From positions 41,738-105,737 of the forward strand of contig NZ_KB912881.1 in NCBI RefSeq assembly GCF_000383875.1: DNA of 64,000 nt, written 5' to 3'. Within the stretch, counting starts at the first letter, position 1. Each line of letters begins with the position of its first letter. The DNA is from Caldibacillus debilis DSM 16016 (lineage in GTDB: Bacteria; Bacillota; Bacilli; Bacillales; Caldibacillaceae). Made by a program: the position numbers and the translations under genes. Positions 1 to 16,153 of the stretch are shown piece after piece. The notes beneath the pieces were generated by a model, which had not been told where the DNA came from, ran no database searches, and was given only the letters and a program-made list of their open reading frames with translations.

Positions 1-226
1 TGTAAGGAATCTGTTGGGACCAGGACAAATAGTCGAGGAAAAATTGGGCTGTCAACGATCCGATGATGATCGCCAAAAAGATGAAGAGAAGCCTTGCCTG
101 GATCGTGCGGTTTTTCCGGAGAAATTTTTCATAGTTCAAGGCCTGCAATGCCCACCATGCCAAACCGATGAAGACCAGGTTGGCAACGATATGCAGGATG
201 GCCATTGCACCGAAATTATTGAACAT
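1..226 (-). CDS. ywzB: DUF1146 family small membrane protein YwzB (partial, C-terminal end cut by window)
   Basis: A minus-strand frame starts at ATG 226 behind a strong GGAGGAG ribosome site and stays open to the window edge, giving 75 residues that begin MFNNFGAMAILHIVANL. Two hydrophobic segments (about residues 6-27 and 44-60) flank a basic loop (KFLRKNRTIQARLL). This pattern and its position just downstream of atpC match the YwzB/DUF1146 family, which is about 77 residues long, so only the last codons are missing. Function of the family is unknown. It has its own likely promoter and lies beyond the atpC terminator, so it is probably not part of the ATP synthase transcript. Confidence 0.8.
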   Translation of the reverse strand, partial: MFNNFGAMAILHIVANLVFIGLAWWALQALNYEKFLRKNRTIQARLLFIFLAIIIGSLTAQFFLDYLSWSQQIPY

Positions 227-880
227 ACAGCCCTTCTCCTCCCTCGCCAACCATTCGCAGGGGCCCGGGAGATCCGTTTCAAAACGTTTCAACGCCCCCC
301 TCTCCACGGGCTGTCCACTTTCAAAAAAACAAAAACCCTTGCGGGAGAAAGGAATTCCCGCCTCCAAACCGGCGAATAATTGGCCCTAAAAGATATTTTA
401 TCACATTTTTTCGCTTTACCTTTTACAATTTTATTGCATTGATAAAAATTTAGCAACTTCGGCGATGCCGCCCGAATGGTTTCATTAATAAACGGCATTG
501 GCGTCTCTGCCCGAAGCAAAACCGGATCACGGCGGAAGCGCCGCGGGACGCGGTGCCGTCAAAAAGGTTTTTGGCCGCCATGGAATCGGAACATCCGAAA
601 AATCGGCCCTTTAAAGGAAGCGGTTTTTTCTTAAGGAAATCCCGCCAGATGCGGCCGATGTCTGCCCGGCTGAATGGGACTGCGGAAGGGATTTGCCGGA
701 TCCGGGCCTTGCCGCCCGGAATAAGCGGATCGGGGAAAGCCTCCGTTTCGTCCATCTGCCGGATCCCCGGCTCCGACGCTGCGATTCCGTAACATTTCCG
801 TAAAAAAAGCGGCATTCCGACGGTTTTGCCGCAAAAATCACCCGCCTTCCCTCGGGCTCCATCGATTTGGATCTTGGCCA
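227..880. other. Spacer between ywzB and the atp terminator
   Basis: Apart from the ywzB ribosome site and promoter nothing was recognised. Open frames on both strands here have GC-rich, low-complexity translations without family motifs, so they are not called as genes. Confidence 0.5.
428..456 (-). promoter_or_regulatory. Probable sigma-A promoter of ywzB
   Basis: On the minus strand a TTGCTA (451-456) and TAAAAT (428-433) are separated by exactly 17 bp. It lies about 200 bp upstream of the ywzB start and downstream of the atpC terminator. Sequence match only. Confidence 0.4.
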
Positions 881-881
881 G

Positions 882-916
882 AAAAAAATCCGAGCACCCC
901 AAAGGGAGGCTCGGAT
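882..916 (-). terminator. Rho-independent terminator of the atp operon
   Basis: An 8-bp perfect stem (888-895 with 909-916, ATCCGAGC/GCTCGGAT), extended by C/G pairs, is followed on the minus strand by a run of seven T. It begins 5 bp after the atpC stop codon. Confidence 0.9.
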
Positions 917-920
917 GCCA

Positions 921-1334
<414 letters not shown>

Positions 1335-1352
1335 TTATCCTCCTCGGTCCGT

Positions 1353-3686
<2,334 letters not shown>

Positions 3687-3716
3687 TCACCATCCTGACG
3701 TAAATTTTTCCCGCGC

Positions 3717-5231
<1,515 letters not shown>

Positions 5232-5247
5232 TCACCCCTTCATACGT

Positions 5248-5787
5248 TTACTGCCCGATAAGTTCCCGTTTGAGGCGATCCAATTTTCCCTTCAGGCTTC
5301 CGTCGAAGATCCGATTGCCCACCTGGACCTTGATGCCACCCAAAAGGTCCGTGTCGACGATGTTTTCGATCGTCAATTCGTTTTTCCGCAATTTTTTCGC
5401 GAAAAATTCGGAAACGGCCTTCGCTTCTTCTCCCGTCAATGGGCGCGCGGAAAAAACCTTCGCTTCGGCGATGCCTCTTTTCTCGTTCCTTAATTCGTGG
5501 TACTTTTCGATCATCGGCAATAAATTGCCGATCTGGCGCTTGTCGATCAAGAGGAAGAGCGTATTCAAAACATATTGCGACAAATCGGGAAAAACCTGCT
5601 TGACGGTATTTTTTTTCACGTCCGCAGGGATGTTCGGCGTCTGCAGAAAGCGGCCCATTTCCTTCACTTGCAGGAAGGCTTGCTTCACCGTCTGCAAATC
5701 CTGCTCGATTTTTTCCGTTTGGCCGTATTTCTCGGCGATTTCAAACAGGGCAATCGCGTAACGGTTTCCGACGACCGTCTGCTTCAT
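5248..5787 (-). CDS. atpH: F1Fo ATP synthase subunit delta
   Basis: Peripheral stalk subunit, 179 residues, which holds the F1 hexamer to the b-subunit dimer (OSCP-like). The N-terminal domain starts [26 protein letters not shown] and the C-terminal part has the family hallmark [23 protein letters not shown]. Its ATG overlaps the atpF stop by 4 bp, indicating translational coupling of the two stalk subunits. Confidence 0.97.
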   Translation of the reverse strand: MKQTVVGNRYAIALFEIAEKYGQTEKIEQDLQTVKQAFLQVKEMGRFLQTPNIPADVKKNTVKQVFPDLSQYVLNTLFLLIDKRQIGNLLPMIEKYHELRNEKRGIAEAKVFSARPLTGEEAKAVSEFFAKKLRKNELTIENIVDTDLLGGIKVQVGNRIFDGSLKGKLDRLKRELIGQ

Positions 5788-6296
5788 CGTTCTTCTCCAA
5801 CCTTTTTCAGCATTTCTTGAACAAGGGCCTCATGGTCTTTTTCGTCGATTTCTTTTTCAATGACTTTCGATGCGATCAATACCGACAGGGAAGCCACTTG
5901 CTCACGCAGCGCGGCCACGGCCTTTTCCCTTTCCTGTTCGATTTCGGCCTTCGCCGCTTCCTTCAGCCGTTCGGCTTCCAGCCTGGCGGCCTCGATAATA
6001 TTTTCCTTTTGGATTTCCCCTTGCCTTTTCGCTTCTTCGATGAACTTTTGGGTTTCCAATCGGGCTTCCTTCACCATTTGCCGGTGTTTTTCGAGCAATT
6101 CGTCCGCCTCTTTGCGGGCCTTTTCCGCGTTTTCGATTTCATTGGCGATGTAATTTTCCCGGTCTTGCATCACTTTCATTAACGGAGCCCAGGCGTATTT
6201 TTTCAATAACAGCATTAAAACGATGAACGCCACCAGCTGGTAGAGGCTGTCCAGCCAGGTAAATTGGGCGGCTCCGACTGCGAGGTTGGTCAACAC
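5784..6296 (-). CDS. atpF: F1Fo ATP synthase subunit b
   Basis: Peripheral stalk subunit of 170 residues: one N-terminal membrane helix (about residues 14-33, [19 protein letters not shown]) followed by a long charged coiled coil. I place the start at GTG 6296, which has an AAGGGAG site 11 bp upstream and gives exactly the usual Bacillus length. A frame open to TTG 6317 would put the ribosome site inside the gene. The stop overlaps the atpH start. Confidence 0.95.
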   Translation of the reverse strand: MLTNLAVGAAQFTWLDSLYQLVAFIVLMLLLKKYAWAPLMKVMQDRENYIANEIENAEKARKEADELLEKHRQMVKEARLETQKFIEEAKRQGEIQKENIIEAARLEAERLKEAAKAEIEQEREKAVAALREQVASLSVLIASKVIEKEIDEKDHEALVQEMLKKVGEER

Positions 6297-6394
6297 CCTA
6301 ATTTTCACTCCCTTCAACGCGACAACAGAAATCCCGGTGTATTGGAGGGCCGATCTATCTCAACCCGGTGATCAGGAAATTTTTACATAAAGGA

Positions 6395-6425
6395 ATGGCG
6401 AAGTTTTTCTTCTTTCCTTCGCCAT
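6395..6425 (-). terminator. Intercistronic hairpin between atpE and atpF
   Basis: Perfect 9-bp inverted repeat (395-403/417-425 of the 6-kb block: ATGGCGAAG/CTTCGCCAT) with a 13-nt loop in the 161-bp atpE-atpF gap. No clean T-run follows on the minus strand, so it is more likely a partial terminator or RNase barrier that keeps atpE mRNA more abundant than downstream cistrons. Confidence 0.5.
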
Positions 6426-6457
6426 CTTTCCATAGATAAACGGTATGGGTGTTCCTG

Positions 6458-6685
<228 letters not shown>

Positions 6686-6741
6686 TCAAATTTATCGTAA
6701 TGGAAATTGAGTGAGCGCTTGTTCAACTGAACGGATGTATT

Positions 6742-7847
<1,106 letters not shown>

Positions 7848-7881
7848 CAGGAAAACTCCCGAATACAGGAATAACATTGGA

Positions 7882-7910
7882 ATAGCATTATTTTACATCA
7901 ACATTGGCAA
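7882..7910 (-). promoter_or_regulatory. Possible proximal promoter of the atp operon
   Basis: Minus-strand TTGCCA (7905-7910) and TGCTAT (7882-7887) are 17 bp apart, ending 35 bp before atpI. It is weaker than the distal candidate at 8114-8142, and the two could both be used. Confidence 0.3.
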
Positions 7911-8113
7911 GGAGAATTGAAAATATTATTAAAAGAAAATGACAAAATGGAGATCGCGGATGAACGTTGGGATCAAAGGGCGAATAGATGGCGATTCAGA
8001 GACTATGGGGAATACCGATAAAATCCTTTGAAACGGGCGGCGGAAACATAAAAAAAATTTCTATTCCAGAAAAGTGAAAAAATATTGAAAACCCTATCAT
8101 CCTATCCCTAATG

Positions 8114-8142
8114 AGGATACAATAGGTCATACGGTTTGTCAA
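8114..8142 (-). promoter_or_regulatory. Probable sigma-A promoter of the atp operon
   Basis: A perfect -35 TTGACA (8137-8142) and TATCCT (8114-8119) on the minus strand are separated by 17 bp. The sequence lies in an AT-rich block about 270 bp upstream of atpI and would give a long untranslated leader. The rest of the atpI-mnaA spacer (7911-8407) holds no recognised gene. Confidence 0.5.
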
Positions 8143-8407
8143 TTATTTTCCCCAAAAAAAGTTCACATCCATGCAAAAAACGGAGGAATTATTCATAAAA
8201 TGTTCAAATTTTTCCCTTTTTACACCGGATGTCTAGTCATTTTCGGCAAAACTTTTAAGAAAATGTAACGGTCCATTGTCCGTTTTTTGCCGGACCGGCG
8301 AAAGGTGGTCCCCCTTTGCCGTTTGCGTCCGTCACCGGATGACGCCCCAAAGCAAACGCCCTTCCGGCGACGCCCTTTCGCCGGGCGGTTTTGCAAGGTT
8401 TGCCGCG

Positions 8408-8462
8408 AAAAAAGAAAGGCCGGGCCGGGGATGTTTCATTTTAAAAAATCCCCGGCCGGCCG
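8408..8462 (-). terminator. Terminator downstream of mnaA
   Basis: A long GC-rich stem (418-432 with 448-462 of this kb, core GCCGGGGAT/ATCCCCGGC) is followed on the minus strand by TTTCTTTTTTC. It lies 40 bp past the mnaA stop. Confidence 0.7.
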
Positions 8463-8503
8463 CAGGACGCCCCTTCCGTCCCCCGCTCCGGCAATCCCTT
8501 CCC

Positions 8504-9646
8504 TCAGCTGAACTCGGCGGGGGGAGAGGGGATGCGCCGAAAATGGTAAAGGATGGCGTCGGCGATCCTTTCGGAAGCCCGGCCGTCGCCGTATGGATTC
8601 CGCGCCTTGGCCATTTTTTCATAGGCCGCCTTGTCGGTGAGCAGTTCCCGGGTCATGGCGTAAATCGCATCTTCATCCGTTCCGGCTAGCTTCAACGTCC
8701 CGGCCCGGATCCCTTCCGGCCGTTCCGTCGTGTCCCGCAAGACGAGGACGGGGACTCCGAGGGAAGGCGCTTCCTCCTGCACGCCGCCGGAATCGGATAA
8801 GATCAGGTATGACCTCGCCATGAAATTATGGAAGCCGATGACATCCAACGGCTCGATCAAATGGATCCGCGGGTGGCCCCCCAACACCTCATCGGCGATA
8901 TCCCGGACGGCCGGATTCAGATGGACCGGATAAACGACGTGCACATCACGGTATTCGTCGGCGATCCGTTTTACCGCCCGGAACATGCGGCGCATCGGTT
9001 CCCCCAAATTTTCCCGCCGGTGGGCGGTCAAGAGCAGCAGGCGGCCGCCGCCGATTTTTTCGAGAAGCGGATGGGCGTATTCCCGCCTGACGGTCGTCTT
9101 CAAGGCGTCGATGGCCGTATTCCCGGTGACAAAGATCGAATCGGCCCGCTTGTTCTCCTTCAGCAGATTTTCCTTCGCCTTCATCGTCGGGGCGAAGTGG
9201 AGATCGGAAAGGACCCCCGTAAGCTGCCGGTTCATCTCTTCCGGATAGGGGGAATACTTGTTCCGCGTGCGCAGGCCCGCTTCCACGTGGCCGATCACCG
9301 TCCGGTGATAGAAGGCGGCCAGTGCGGCGACGAAGGTCGTCGTCGTGTCCCCGTGGACGAGGACGAGATCGGGCTTTTCTTTCTCCATGATGCCATATAG
9401 CCCGGAAAGGGCATTCGTCGTAATATCGGCCAAGGTTTGCCGGTCCTTCATGATGTTCAAATCATAATCGGGCTCGATGGCGAAAATTTCCAGGACCTGG
9501 TCAAGCATTTGCCGGTGCTGCGCCGTTACGGCGACGACCGGCCGGAATTGGCCCTCCCTCTTTTTCAGCTCGTGGACGAGGGGGGCCATCTTGATCGCCT
9601 CCGGTCTTGTTCCGAAAACCGTCATCACTTTTATTCGCCGTTCCAT
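8504..9646 (-). CDS. mnaA: UDP-N-acetylglucosamine 2-epimerase (non-hydrolysing)
   Basis: 380-residue enzyme interconverting UDP-GlcNAc and UDP-ManNAc, which supplies linkage-unit precursor for wall teichoic acid. Family landmarks: GTRPEAIKMAPLVHEL near the N-terminus, TAQHRQMLDQVL, VHGDTTTTFVAALAAFYHRTVIGHVEAGLRT in the first domain, and LSDSGGVQEEAPSLGVPVLVLRDTTERPEGI in the second. Full length. Several Bacillaceae place this gene between upp and atpI. It shares no close spacing with either neighbour and ends in its own terminator. Confidence 0.95.
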   Translation of the reverse strand: MERRIKVMTVFGTRPEAIKMAPLVHELKKREGQFRPVVAVTAQHRQMLDQVLEIFAIEPDYDLNIMKDRQTLADITTNALSGLYGIMEKEKPDLVLVHGDTTTTFVAALAAFYHRTVIGHVEAGLRTRNKYSPYPEEMNRQLTGVLSDLHFAPTMKAKENLLKENKRADSIFVTGNTAIDALKTTVRREYAHPLLEKIGGGRLLLLTAHRRENLGEPMRRMFRAVKRIADEYRDVHVVYPVHLNPAVRDIADEVLGGHPRIHLIEPLDVIGFHNFMARSYLILSDSGGVQEEAPSLGVPVLVLRDTTERPEGIRAGTLKLAGTDEDAIYAMTRELLTDKAAYEKMAKARNPYGDGRASERIADAILYHFRRIPSPPAEFS

Positions 9647-9943
9647 CGTAACAGAGCGATGGAAATCAAGCGGAGCCGGGGCGGCCGCCTAACATGCAGG
9701 CGAAAGGCCCGGCCGCCGCAAAACACCCCGCTTCCACCGCTTCCTCCTTTCCCGTTCATGTCGGACGGCGGGTTGAAGGCCGCCCATCCCGCCAATTTTC
9801 GCGCCAAACGGACGTTGAAGACAGCCTCCCGCCCGTTTTCCGCAGCCAAATGGACGCCCCTCCGGCTTTTCGCATCGGATTCCTTGCGGAGCCGTTTGCC
9901 CCGTTTTCGGACAAATGGGGCCGGCCTTTTGCCGTCAATGCCC
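9647..9943. other. Spacer between mnaA and upp
   Basis: GC-rich 297-bp stretch. Short frames exist on both strands but none has a ribosome site plus a recognisable product, and no clear terminator was found after upp. Confidence 0.5.
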
Positions 9944-10597
<654 letters not shown>

Positions 10598-10817
10598 TCA
10601 ATTTTTCCATTCGCTTCATTTTACAAAAAATACGGGCATTCATCAACCGATTGCGGGGCTGAAAAAGCAACGGCCGCTTGCGGCCGCAAACCGCAAATTC
10701 TCCGGTACACTTTTTCACCGGGCTGAAAAAAAGCCGCCTGCGCCCCGTCTCCCGCGAAAACCCGAAATCCCGTCATTTTTGCCGGGAAAAGGCTCCCCCC
10801 TTTTTTTTCCAAAAAGG

Positions 10818-10856
10818 AAAAAAGAGGATGCCCCTTGGAACTGTCAGGGCATCCTC
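10818..10856 (-). terminator. Terminator of glyA
   Basis: A 10-bp perfect stem (824-833/847-856 in this kb, GAGGATGCCC/GGGCATCCTC) is followed on the minus strand by TTTTTTCCTTTTT. It lies 150 bp after the glyA stop. A second GC-rich hairpin (CGGCCGC/GCGGCCG) occurs near 10670 in the same spacer. Confidence 0.8.
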
Positions 10857-11005
10857 CTCCCGTTTCCGGTCCGTGATTCTCTTTTGCGAATGGATGATGT
10901 GCCGCTTTGCCTCGCCCGCCCGCCGGGCCTCCGGCCGGATTCCGGACTTCGGGCATAATCACCGTTCCCTTCCGAAACCTTTGCTCATGCATTTCAGAGG
11001 CCGCT

Positions 11006-12241
11006 TCATTCGTATAAAGGATGTTTTTCCGTCAGATTCCGGACCCGGTTTTTTGCCTCACGGCGCACCGCCTCATTTTCATGGTCCTTCAATACCGAAG
11101 CGATGATTTTTCCCACTTCCTCCATATCTTCCTCGGTAAATCCCCGCGTCGTCACCGCCGGCGTCCCGAGGCGGATGCCGCTCGTGACAAAGGGGCTTTC
11201 CGGATCGAAGGGGATCGTGTTTTTGTTCACCGTAATCCCGACTTCATCCAGTACCTTTTCCGCCGTTTTTCCGGTTATGCCGAGGGAGCGCAAATCGACC
11301 AGCAGCAAATGGTTGTCGGTGCCGCCGGAAACCAGCCGCAGGCCTTCCCCGGTCAAGGTTTCGGCCAATCGCTTGGCGTTTGCGACCACCTGTTTCGCGT
11401 AAGTTTTAAATTCTTCCCGCATCACTTCCCCGAGGGCGACCGCTTTGGCGGCGATCACATGCATAAGGGGACCGCCTTGAATCCCAGGGAAAACGGCTTT
11501 GTCGATCGCTTTCGCGTACCGTTCCTTGCACAGGATCATGCCGCCCCTCGGCCCGCGCAGGGTTTTATGGGTGGTCGTCGTCACAAAGTCCGCGTAGGGG
11601 ACGGGGCTCGGATGAACGCCGGCCGCCACCAGCCCGGCGATGTGGGCCATGTCGACCATCAGATAGGCGCCCGTTTCATCGGCGATCTCCCGCAAAATTT
11701 TAAAATCGATAAGGCGGGGATAGGCGCTGGCCCCGGCCACGATCAGTTTCGGTTTGTGCGCCCGCGCCTTCTTCCTCACGTCTTCGTAATCGATCATTTC
11801 CGTTTGCGGATCGACCCCGTAGGCGACGAAGTTGTATTGGATGCCGCTGAAGTTGACTGGGCTCCCGTGGGTCAAATGGCCGCCGTGGGACAGATTCATC
11901 CCTAAAACCGTGTCGCCCGGCTTCAAGACGGAAAAATAGACCGCCATGTTCGCCTGGGCGCCGGAATGGGGCTGAACGTTGGCGTGCTCGGCCCCGAATA
12001 TTCGCTTTGCCCGCTCCCTGGCGATGTCTTCCACGACATCGACGAATTCGCAGCCGCCGTAATAGCGGCGCGAGGGATATCCTTCCGCGTATTTGTTCGT
12101 CAATACGGAACCTTGCGCCTCCATCACCGCCTTCGAGGCAAAATTTTCGGAGGCGATCAGCTCAATATGGTCTTGCTGCCTTTTTCTTTCCTGTTCGATC
12201 GCTTGAAAAACTTCCGGATCCTGTTCGAATAACGCGCTCAC
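11006..12241 (-). CDS. glyA: Serine hydroxymethyltransferase
   Basis: PLP enzyme of 411 residues interconverting serine and glycine with tetrahydrofolate, the main source of one-carbon units. The PLP lysine lies at 226 in [14 protein letters not shown], and the substrate segments [15 protein letters not shown] and [13 protein letters not shown] are intact. The start is GTG 12241, preceded by GGGGGAATCGA, which gives [12 protein letters not shown] and the normal length. The frame is open upstream through a spacer that shows no coding character. No recognisable riboswitch was found in the leader. Confidence 0.96.
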   Translation of the reverse strand: MSALFEQDPEVFQAIEQERKRQQDHIELIASENFASKAVMEAQGSVLTNKYAEGYPSRRYYGGCEFVDVVEDIARERAKRIFGAEHANVQPHSGAQANMAVYFSVLKPGDTVLGMNLSHGGHLTHGSPVNFSGIQYNFVAYGVDPQTEMIDYEDVRKKARAHKPKLIVAGASAYPRLIDFKILREIADETGAYLMVDMAHIAGLVAAGVHPSPVPYADFVTTTTHKTLRGPRGGMILCKERYAKAIDKAVFPGIQGGPLMHVIAAKAVALGEVMREEFKTYAKQVVANAKRLAETLTGEGLRLVSGGTDNHLLLVDLRSLGITGKTAEKVLDEVGITVNKNTIPFDPESPFVTSGIRLGTPAVTTRGFTEEDMEEVGKIIASVLKDHENEAVRREAKNRVRNLTEKHPLYE

Positions 12242-12575
12242 GCTCGATTCCCCCTTTTTATCGTTTGCCCGGCAAAAAAACGGCCCCGCCGCTTCCTTCC
12301 CGGAAACCGCAAAAAAACTCCCGCCCCCGCCGGTGAAAGATCCTTCCGGCGATCGGCCGCCTTTTCTTCGTATTTTTCTATTTTCGGAGACTTGCCATGT
12401 CTCCGTCGTCCTTCGGACGATGCCACGCCTTCGGGACCGCCGTTGCAAAGGCCGGCCAACTTGCCTTCGGCCTTGCAACCGATGCGGCCATGGCTCCTGC
12501 CGGTTTCGGCCGGAATGTCCGCCGCAACAAGGATTTCAGGTCTGGACCGGATAAGGAAAGTCCCCGAAAACGGGT
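12242..12575. other. Structured GC-rich spacer upstream of glyA
   Basis: A 334-bp region with several short inverted repeats and repeated CCGAAGG motifs on the minus strand. The block 12391-12422 resembles 32436-32469 near pyrG. No gene or known riboswitch was recognised. Confidence 0.4.
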
Positions 12576-13136
12576 TCATTCCCCGGGCCTGCGGTAAACG
12601 GCCCGTTCGCCGCCGATCAGCTTCGGCCGAACCTTCGCCAAAGTAACATGGGCGTGGCCGACCTTGTTCAAGGAAGTGCGCACCGGGACAACGACCGGTT
12701 TTAAATGCATGCCGATAAAGGTGTCGCCGATATCGATGCCGAAATCGGCCCGGATCGATTCGACCACGACGGGATCACGAAAATGCTCAAAGGCGTAGGC
12801 CGCCATGGAGCCCCCCGCCTTCGGGACCGGGACGACGGTCACTTCCTCGAGCCCGTGCCGCTCCATCACATCCCTTTCGACGACGAGCGCCCGGTTCAAA
12901 TGTTCGCAGCATTGGTACGCGATGGCGATGCCCGTCGCTTTCGAGAATGCTTCCATCCGCTCGAAGATCATCGCCGCGATGTCCAGCGATCCCGATGAGC
13001 CGATCTTTTTTCCGGCCACTTCGGAAGTGGAACAGCCGACGACCATGATCTGGTTCTTCTTGATCTCGATTTGCTGCCGGAACTGATGCAAGATTTCCGC
13101 CAATTCCTTCGCCCATTCGTCCACAGGGTAAGCCAA
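12576..13136 (-). CDS. ywlG: UPF0340 (TIGR01440) family protein YwlG
   Basis: 186-residue conserved Firmicute protein of unknown function, between glyA and rpiB as in B. subtilis. The family core is evident: VVGCSTSEVAGKKIGSSGS near 31-49, a cysteine pair in YQCCEHLNRALVVER, and GIDIGDTFIGMHLKPVVVPVR. Start is uncertain; I use TTG 13136 (GGGTG 7 bp upstream), and GTG 13124 is an alternative. It begins 16 bp after the rpiB stop, so the two are probably co-transcribed. Confidence 0.85.
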   Translation of the reverse strand: MAYPVDEWAKELAEILHQFRQQIEIKKNQIMVVGCSTSEVAGKKIGSSGSLDIAAMIFERMEAFSKATGIAIAYQCCEHLNRALVVERDVMERHGLEEVTVVPVPKAGGSMAAYAFEHFRDPVVVESIRADFGIDIGDTFIGMHLKPVVVPVRTSLNKVGHAHVTLAKVRPKLIGGERAVYRRPGE

Positions 13137-13151
13137 TCGGATTCACCCGCT

Positions 13152-13598
13152 TTACAAATTGGTCTCTTCGTATTTGGCGATCTTGTCGATCCGTTTCGCA
13201 TGCCTGCCGCCGGTAAACGGCGTCGTCAGCCAGACCTTTGCGATTTCGCGGGCAAGCCCCGGGCCGATAACCCGTTCGCCCATGGCCAAAATGTTGCTGT
13301 CGTTATGTTCACGGGTGGCTTTCGCGCTGAAGACGTCGTGGCAAAGGGCGCAGCGGATGCCCTTTACCTTGTTCGCCGCGATGCTCATGCCGATTCCCGT
13401 TCCGCAAATTAAAATGCCCCGGTCAAATTCCCCCTTGGCCACCTTTTCGGCAACGGGGAAAGCATAATCGGGATAATCGACCGAAGTTTCGCAATTGCAG
13501 CCGAAATCTTCGTATTCAATGTTCAATTCTTCGAGCAGTTTTTTGATCTCTTCACGGATATGGATGCCCCCGTGATCCGAAGCGATTGCCACTTTCAT
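13152..13598 (-). CDS. rpiB: Ribose 5-phosphate isomerase B
   Basis: 148-residue RpiB/LacAB family isomerase converting ribose 5-phosphate and ribulose 5-phosphate. The N-terminus MKVAIASDHGGIHIREEI, the phosphate loop ICGTGIGMSIAANKVKGIRCAL and the segment HDVFSAKATREHNDSNILAMG are all family signatures. Start at ATG 13598, preceded by GCGGTGAG, fits the usual 149 residues; the frame is open far upstream but without coding signs. A weak promoter (TTGTAT, 17 bp, CAAAAT on the minus strand around 13640-13670) may drive rpiB-ywlG. Confidence 0.95.
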   Translation of the reverse strand: MKVAIASDHGGIHIREEIKKLLEELNIEYEDFGCNCETSVDYPDYAFPVAEKVAKGEFDRGILICGTGIGMSIAANKVKGIRCALCHDVFSAKATREHNDSNILAMGERVIGPGLAREIAKVWLTTPFTGGRHAKRIDKIAKYEETNL

Positions 13599-14007
13599 TT
13601 CGCTCACCGCTTTCTTTGTGGATTCTGCTTTTATTTTGGCATAAGTTCGAAAAATATACAATTGAAGGAACCCTTCGTTTCGAACGGCCGCGGGACATTG
13701 GCTGAAAACGCATTTTATGGGCCTGCGGCCCCGGGCGGAATCCCCATCGTAAAGAGGCCCGCCCGGCGGCGGCCAAAAAGACCCTCCGGAGACAGATTCC
13801 TTCCCTTTTTCCCCCGCGGTGCCAGGCGCCGGAAAAATCCCGGCGGAAATCCGGCGATGTTTGGCACCGGAAGCCTTGCCGCTTGCCTTTGCCAAGCCGG
13901 GGCCCCGGCCGGATGCGACATTCCCGTTCTCCCGGCCGGCGCGGCCCGGGCATAATCCGCCGTTTGACAAGGGAAGGGCCCTTAAATGGGCACGGGATGT
14001 CCGGCGC

Positions 14008-14038
14008 AAAAGAAAAACCGGGTTTGATGGACCCGGTT
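14008..14038 (-). terminator. Terminator of the chemotaxis receptor gene
   Basis: An 8-bp stem (14016-14023/14031-14038, AACCGGGT/ACCCGGTT) is followed on the minus strand by TTTCTTTT. The rest of the 13599-14184 spacer is GC-rich and shows no gene. Confidence 0.65.
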
Positions 14039-14184
14039 CCCCGTTTTTTTAATTTGACAACTTTATCACGCTCGTTAACTTGTTTTCGCCTCAAAAAAAT
14101 AAACCAAAGCAAAGCTCTTATTTCCAGGGACGCATCGAAAACGGGACGCTGCAACGGAAAAAACTTGCGGCGGACCGTCCGCTC

Positions 14185-15474
14185 CTACATTTTAAACTGG
14201 ACGACCGTCTTCTGCAGTCTTTCCGCTTGTTCCTTCAATTCGGCCGCCATTTTTTCCACGTTGGCCATGACTTCCGTCTGCCGTTGGGTCGATGCGGCCA
14301 CCTCCTGGGCCCCCGCGGAAGTTTCCTCGGCAATGGCGGCCACTTCCTGGGATTGGACGGAAGTGCTTTGGATGCTTTCCATCTGCCTGTCGACCAGCTG
14401 GGAAATGGTTTGGACCGATTTTGCCACTTCGTAAATCGTTTCGGCCATTTCCCCCATTCTTTCATTGGTCGAGGACCCTTTTTTGGCTTCTTCGTTCGCC
14501 TTTTCGACCAGCAGGGAAATCTGTCCGACGACGTTATCCACATCGACTTGCATATTTTGAACGAGCTCAGAGATGTCCTGGACGGCTTTGGCGCTTTCAT
14601 CGGCCAAATTCCGCACTTCATCGGCGACGACAGCGAATCCTTTGCCCTGTTCCCCCGCCCGGGCCGCTTCAATGGAAGCGTTCAAGGCGAGCAAATTCGT
14701 CTGATTGGCGATATCCCCGACGAGCTGAATGATGTGTTCGATTTTTTTCGCGTTTTCTTCCAGGCGTTTGACCGCCTGCAAAGAAAGCTCGTTCTCTTCG
14801 GCCAGGTTTTTGATGCCTTCGACAAGGGAAGTGATGATTTCCTGGCTTTTGTGCAACTCATTCAGCATCTCGTTCGAGACTTGCTCGGATTTCTTCGCCT
14901 TTTCCTGCACTTCCTTGGCGATTCGGGTCACCTGCTCGATGGCTTCCACCGTCGACTGGATCGAATGGGCCGAATTTTCCGCGCCCTGGGAAATTTCGCC
15001 GATCGTCTTGGAAATATATTCCGCCGTCTCCGACGCCTTCGTCGCCTCGCTGGAGATGGCCAGCACTTTATCGTTGGTCGCCTTCACGTTTTCATTGATG
15101 TGGGAGACGATCGACCGGATGTTTCGGATCATCTCGTTGAACGCGATGCCGACGGACCGGATCTCGTCATCCTGTTTGGAAACCTTTACATCCGTCCCGA
15201 TATTTCCGCTTGCGACATGCAGGGCGGCTTCCTCCAAATTTTTTAACGGATTGATCAGCAGGCCTGCGGCGATAAAACTCAGGATCCCCGTCCAAATTAC
15301 GCCCAAAAGCAGCGTGATGATGGCGAAGAAAAACTGGTCGATGGTCCCTTTAAAAAACATCGGATATAATATGTAAATAAAAAATGCGCTTGTGGAATAG
15401 GTGATCAGCGCCAAGATGGTGACGAACAGCACGAGCTTTTTCCGCAGGCCAAAACGGTATCTTCTTTTTTCCAC
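14185..15474 (-). CDS. Methyl-accepting chemotaxis protein lacking an extracellular sensor
   Basis: 429-residue receptor. Two N-terminal membrane helices (about 14-36 and 43-68) are separated by only a few residues ([10 protein letters not shown]), so there is no extracellular ligand-binding domain. A HAMP-like linker ([26 protein letters not shown]) follows, then the long helical signalling domain with the conserved tip [20 protein letters not shown] and [18 protein letters not shown], which contacts CheA and CheW. It probably senses a membrane or cytoplasmic cue. It lies between rpiB and ywlE and is not part of the B. subtilis gene order I recall, so it may be a lineage-specific insertion. 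Confidence 0.92.
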   Translation of the reverse strand: MEKRRYRFGLRKKLVLFVTILALITYSTSAFFIYILYPMFFKGTIDQFFFAIITLLLGVIWTGILSFIAAGLLINPLKNLEEAALHVASGNIGTDVKVSKQDDEIRSVGIAFNEMIRNIRSIVSHINENVKATNDKVLAISSEATKASETAEYISKTIGEISQGAENSAHSIQSTVEAIEQVTRIAKEVQEKAKKSEQVSNEMLNELHKSQEIITSLVEGIKNLAEENELSLQAVKRLEENAKKIEHIIQLVGDIANQTNLLALNASIEAARAGEQGKGFAVVADEVRNLADESAKAVQDISELVQNMQVDVDNVVGQISLLVEKANEEAKKGSSTNERMGEMAETIYEVAKSVQTISQLVDRQMESIQSTSVQSQEVAAIAEETSAGAQEVAASTQRQTEVMANVEKMAAELKEQAERLQKTVVQFKM

Positions 15475-15490
15475 GATTTTCCCCCCTAAT

Positions 15491-15940
15491 TTATGTATCG
15501 TCAGCAGGCAACATTTTTTTCAGGGACAGGCGGATAAATTCTTTTAATACGGAAAACGTTTCCCGATACGTTTCCAACGGGCCGCCGTAAGGATCCGGCA
15601 CGTCTCCCTCTTCTCCCGTGGCATATTCTTTGATGGTGTAGATCTTTTCCTTGGCATGGGGGTATTTCCTCACCAATTCCGCCTTATGGGACTTCGTCAT
15701 CGCCAAGATCAGGTCCGCCCACTCGATTTCCCGCTCGGTTAAAGGTTTGGAAACATGGGCGAATTCCATGTCGTTTTCCTTCAATACTTCCCGGGCGTTT
15801 TCGGAGATTTCCATTCCCGGCACGGCAAAAATGCCGGCCGATCTCGCCTCGATCCCCTCGACGCCCATATGGTTCAAAATCGCTTCCGCCATCGGGCTGC
15901 GGCACGTGTTGCCCGTACAGACGAACAATACTTTCGCCAT
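15491..15940 (-). CDS. ywlE: Protein-arginine phosphatase YwlE
   Basis: 149-residue low-molecular-weight phosphatase. The P-loop VCTGNTCRS puts the nucleophile at Cys8, and Thr12 sits in the position that in YwlE confers phospho-arginine specificity; the catalytic Asp is at 116 in DPYGG. In Bacillus this enzyme reverses McsB arginine phosphorylation, controlling CtsR/HrcA and Clp degradation. Starts at ATG 15940 with GGAGGGTGTGGA upstream. The 17-bp gap to the chemotaxis receptor suggests co-transcription with it. Confidence 0.93.
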   Translation of the reverse strand: MAKVLFVCTGNTCRSPMAEAILNHMGVEGIEARSAGIFAVPGMEISENAREVLKENDMEFAHVSKPLTEREIEWADLILAMTKSHKAELVRKYPHAKEKIYTIKEYATGEEGDVPDPYGGPLETYRETFSVLKEFIRLSLKKMLPADDT

Positions 15941-16153
15941 TCCACACCCTCCATTGTTTTATTATAAGGAAATTTTTCCATGATTGAAATGCGGGAAAAG
16001 AAATTTTCCTCATGATCCGCCGTTTCTTCCGGCCGCTTTTCAGGCGGGGAAGGGAAGGGGGCCGGAAAATTCCGAAAAACCCCGGGAACGGGCCGGCGGA
16101 TCCCCGGAGCGGACGCCGGCCGGCCGTACTCCTTCGGCGAACAGCGCCCGTCG

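Noticed and set aside
450..902. Minus-strand frame of 150 codons upstream of ywzB
   Set aside because: It overlaps the atp terminator, has no ribosome site and no family signature.
8201..8268. Short plus-strand ORF (about 21 codons) behind GGAGG near 8180
   Set aside because: The GGAGG is 13 bp from the ATG, too far, and nothing else supports expression.
12242..12575. Riboswitch (glycine or THF type) upstream of glyA
   Set aside because: The region is structured but I could not find the conserved core of either class; only GC-rich short hairpins were visible.
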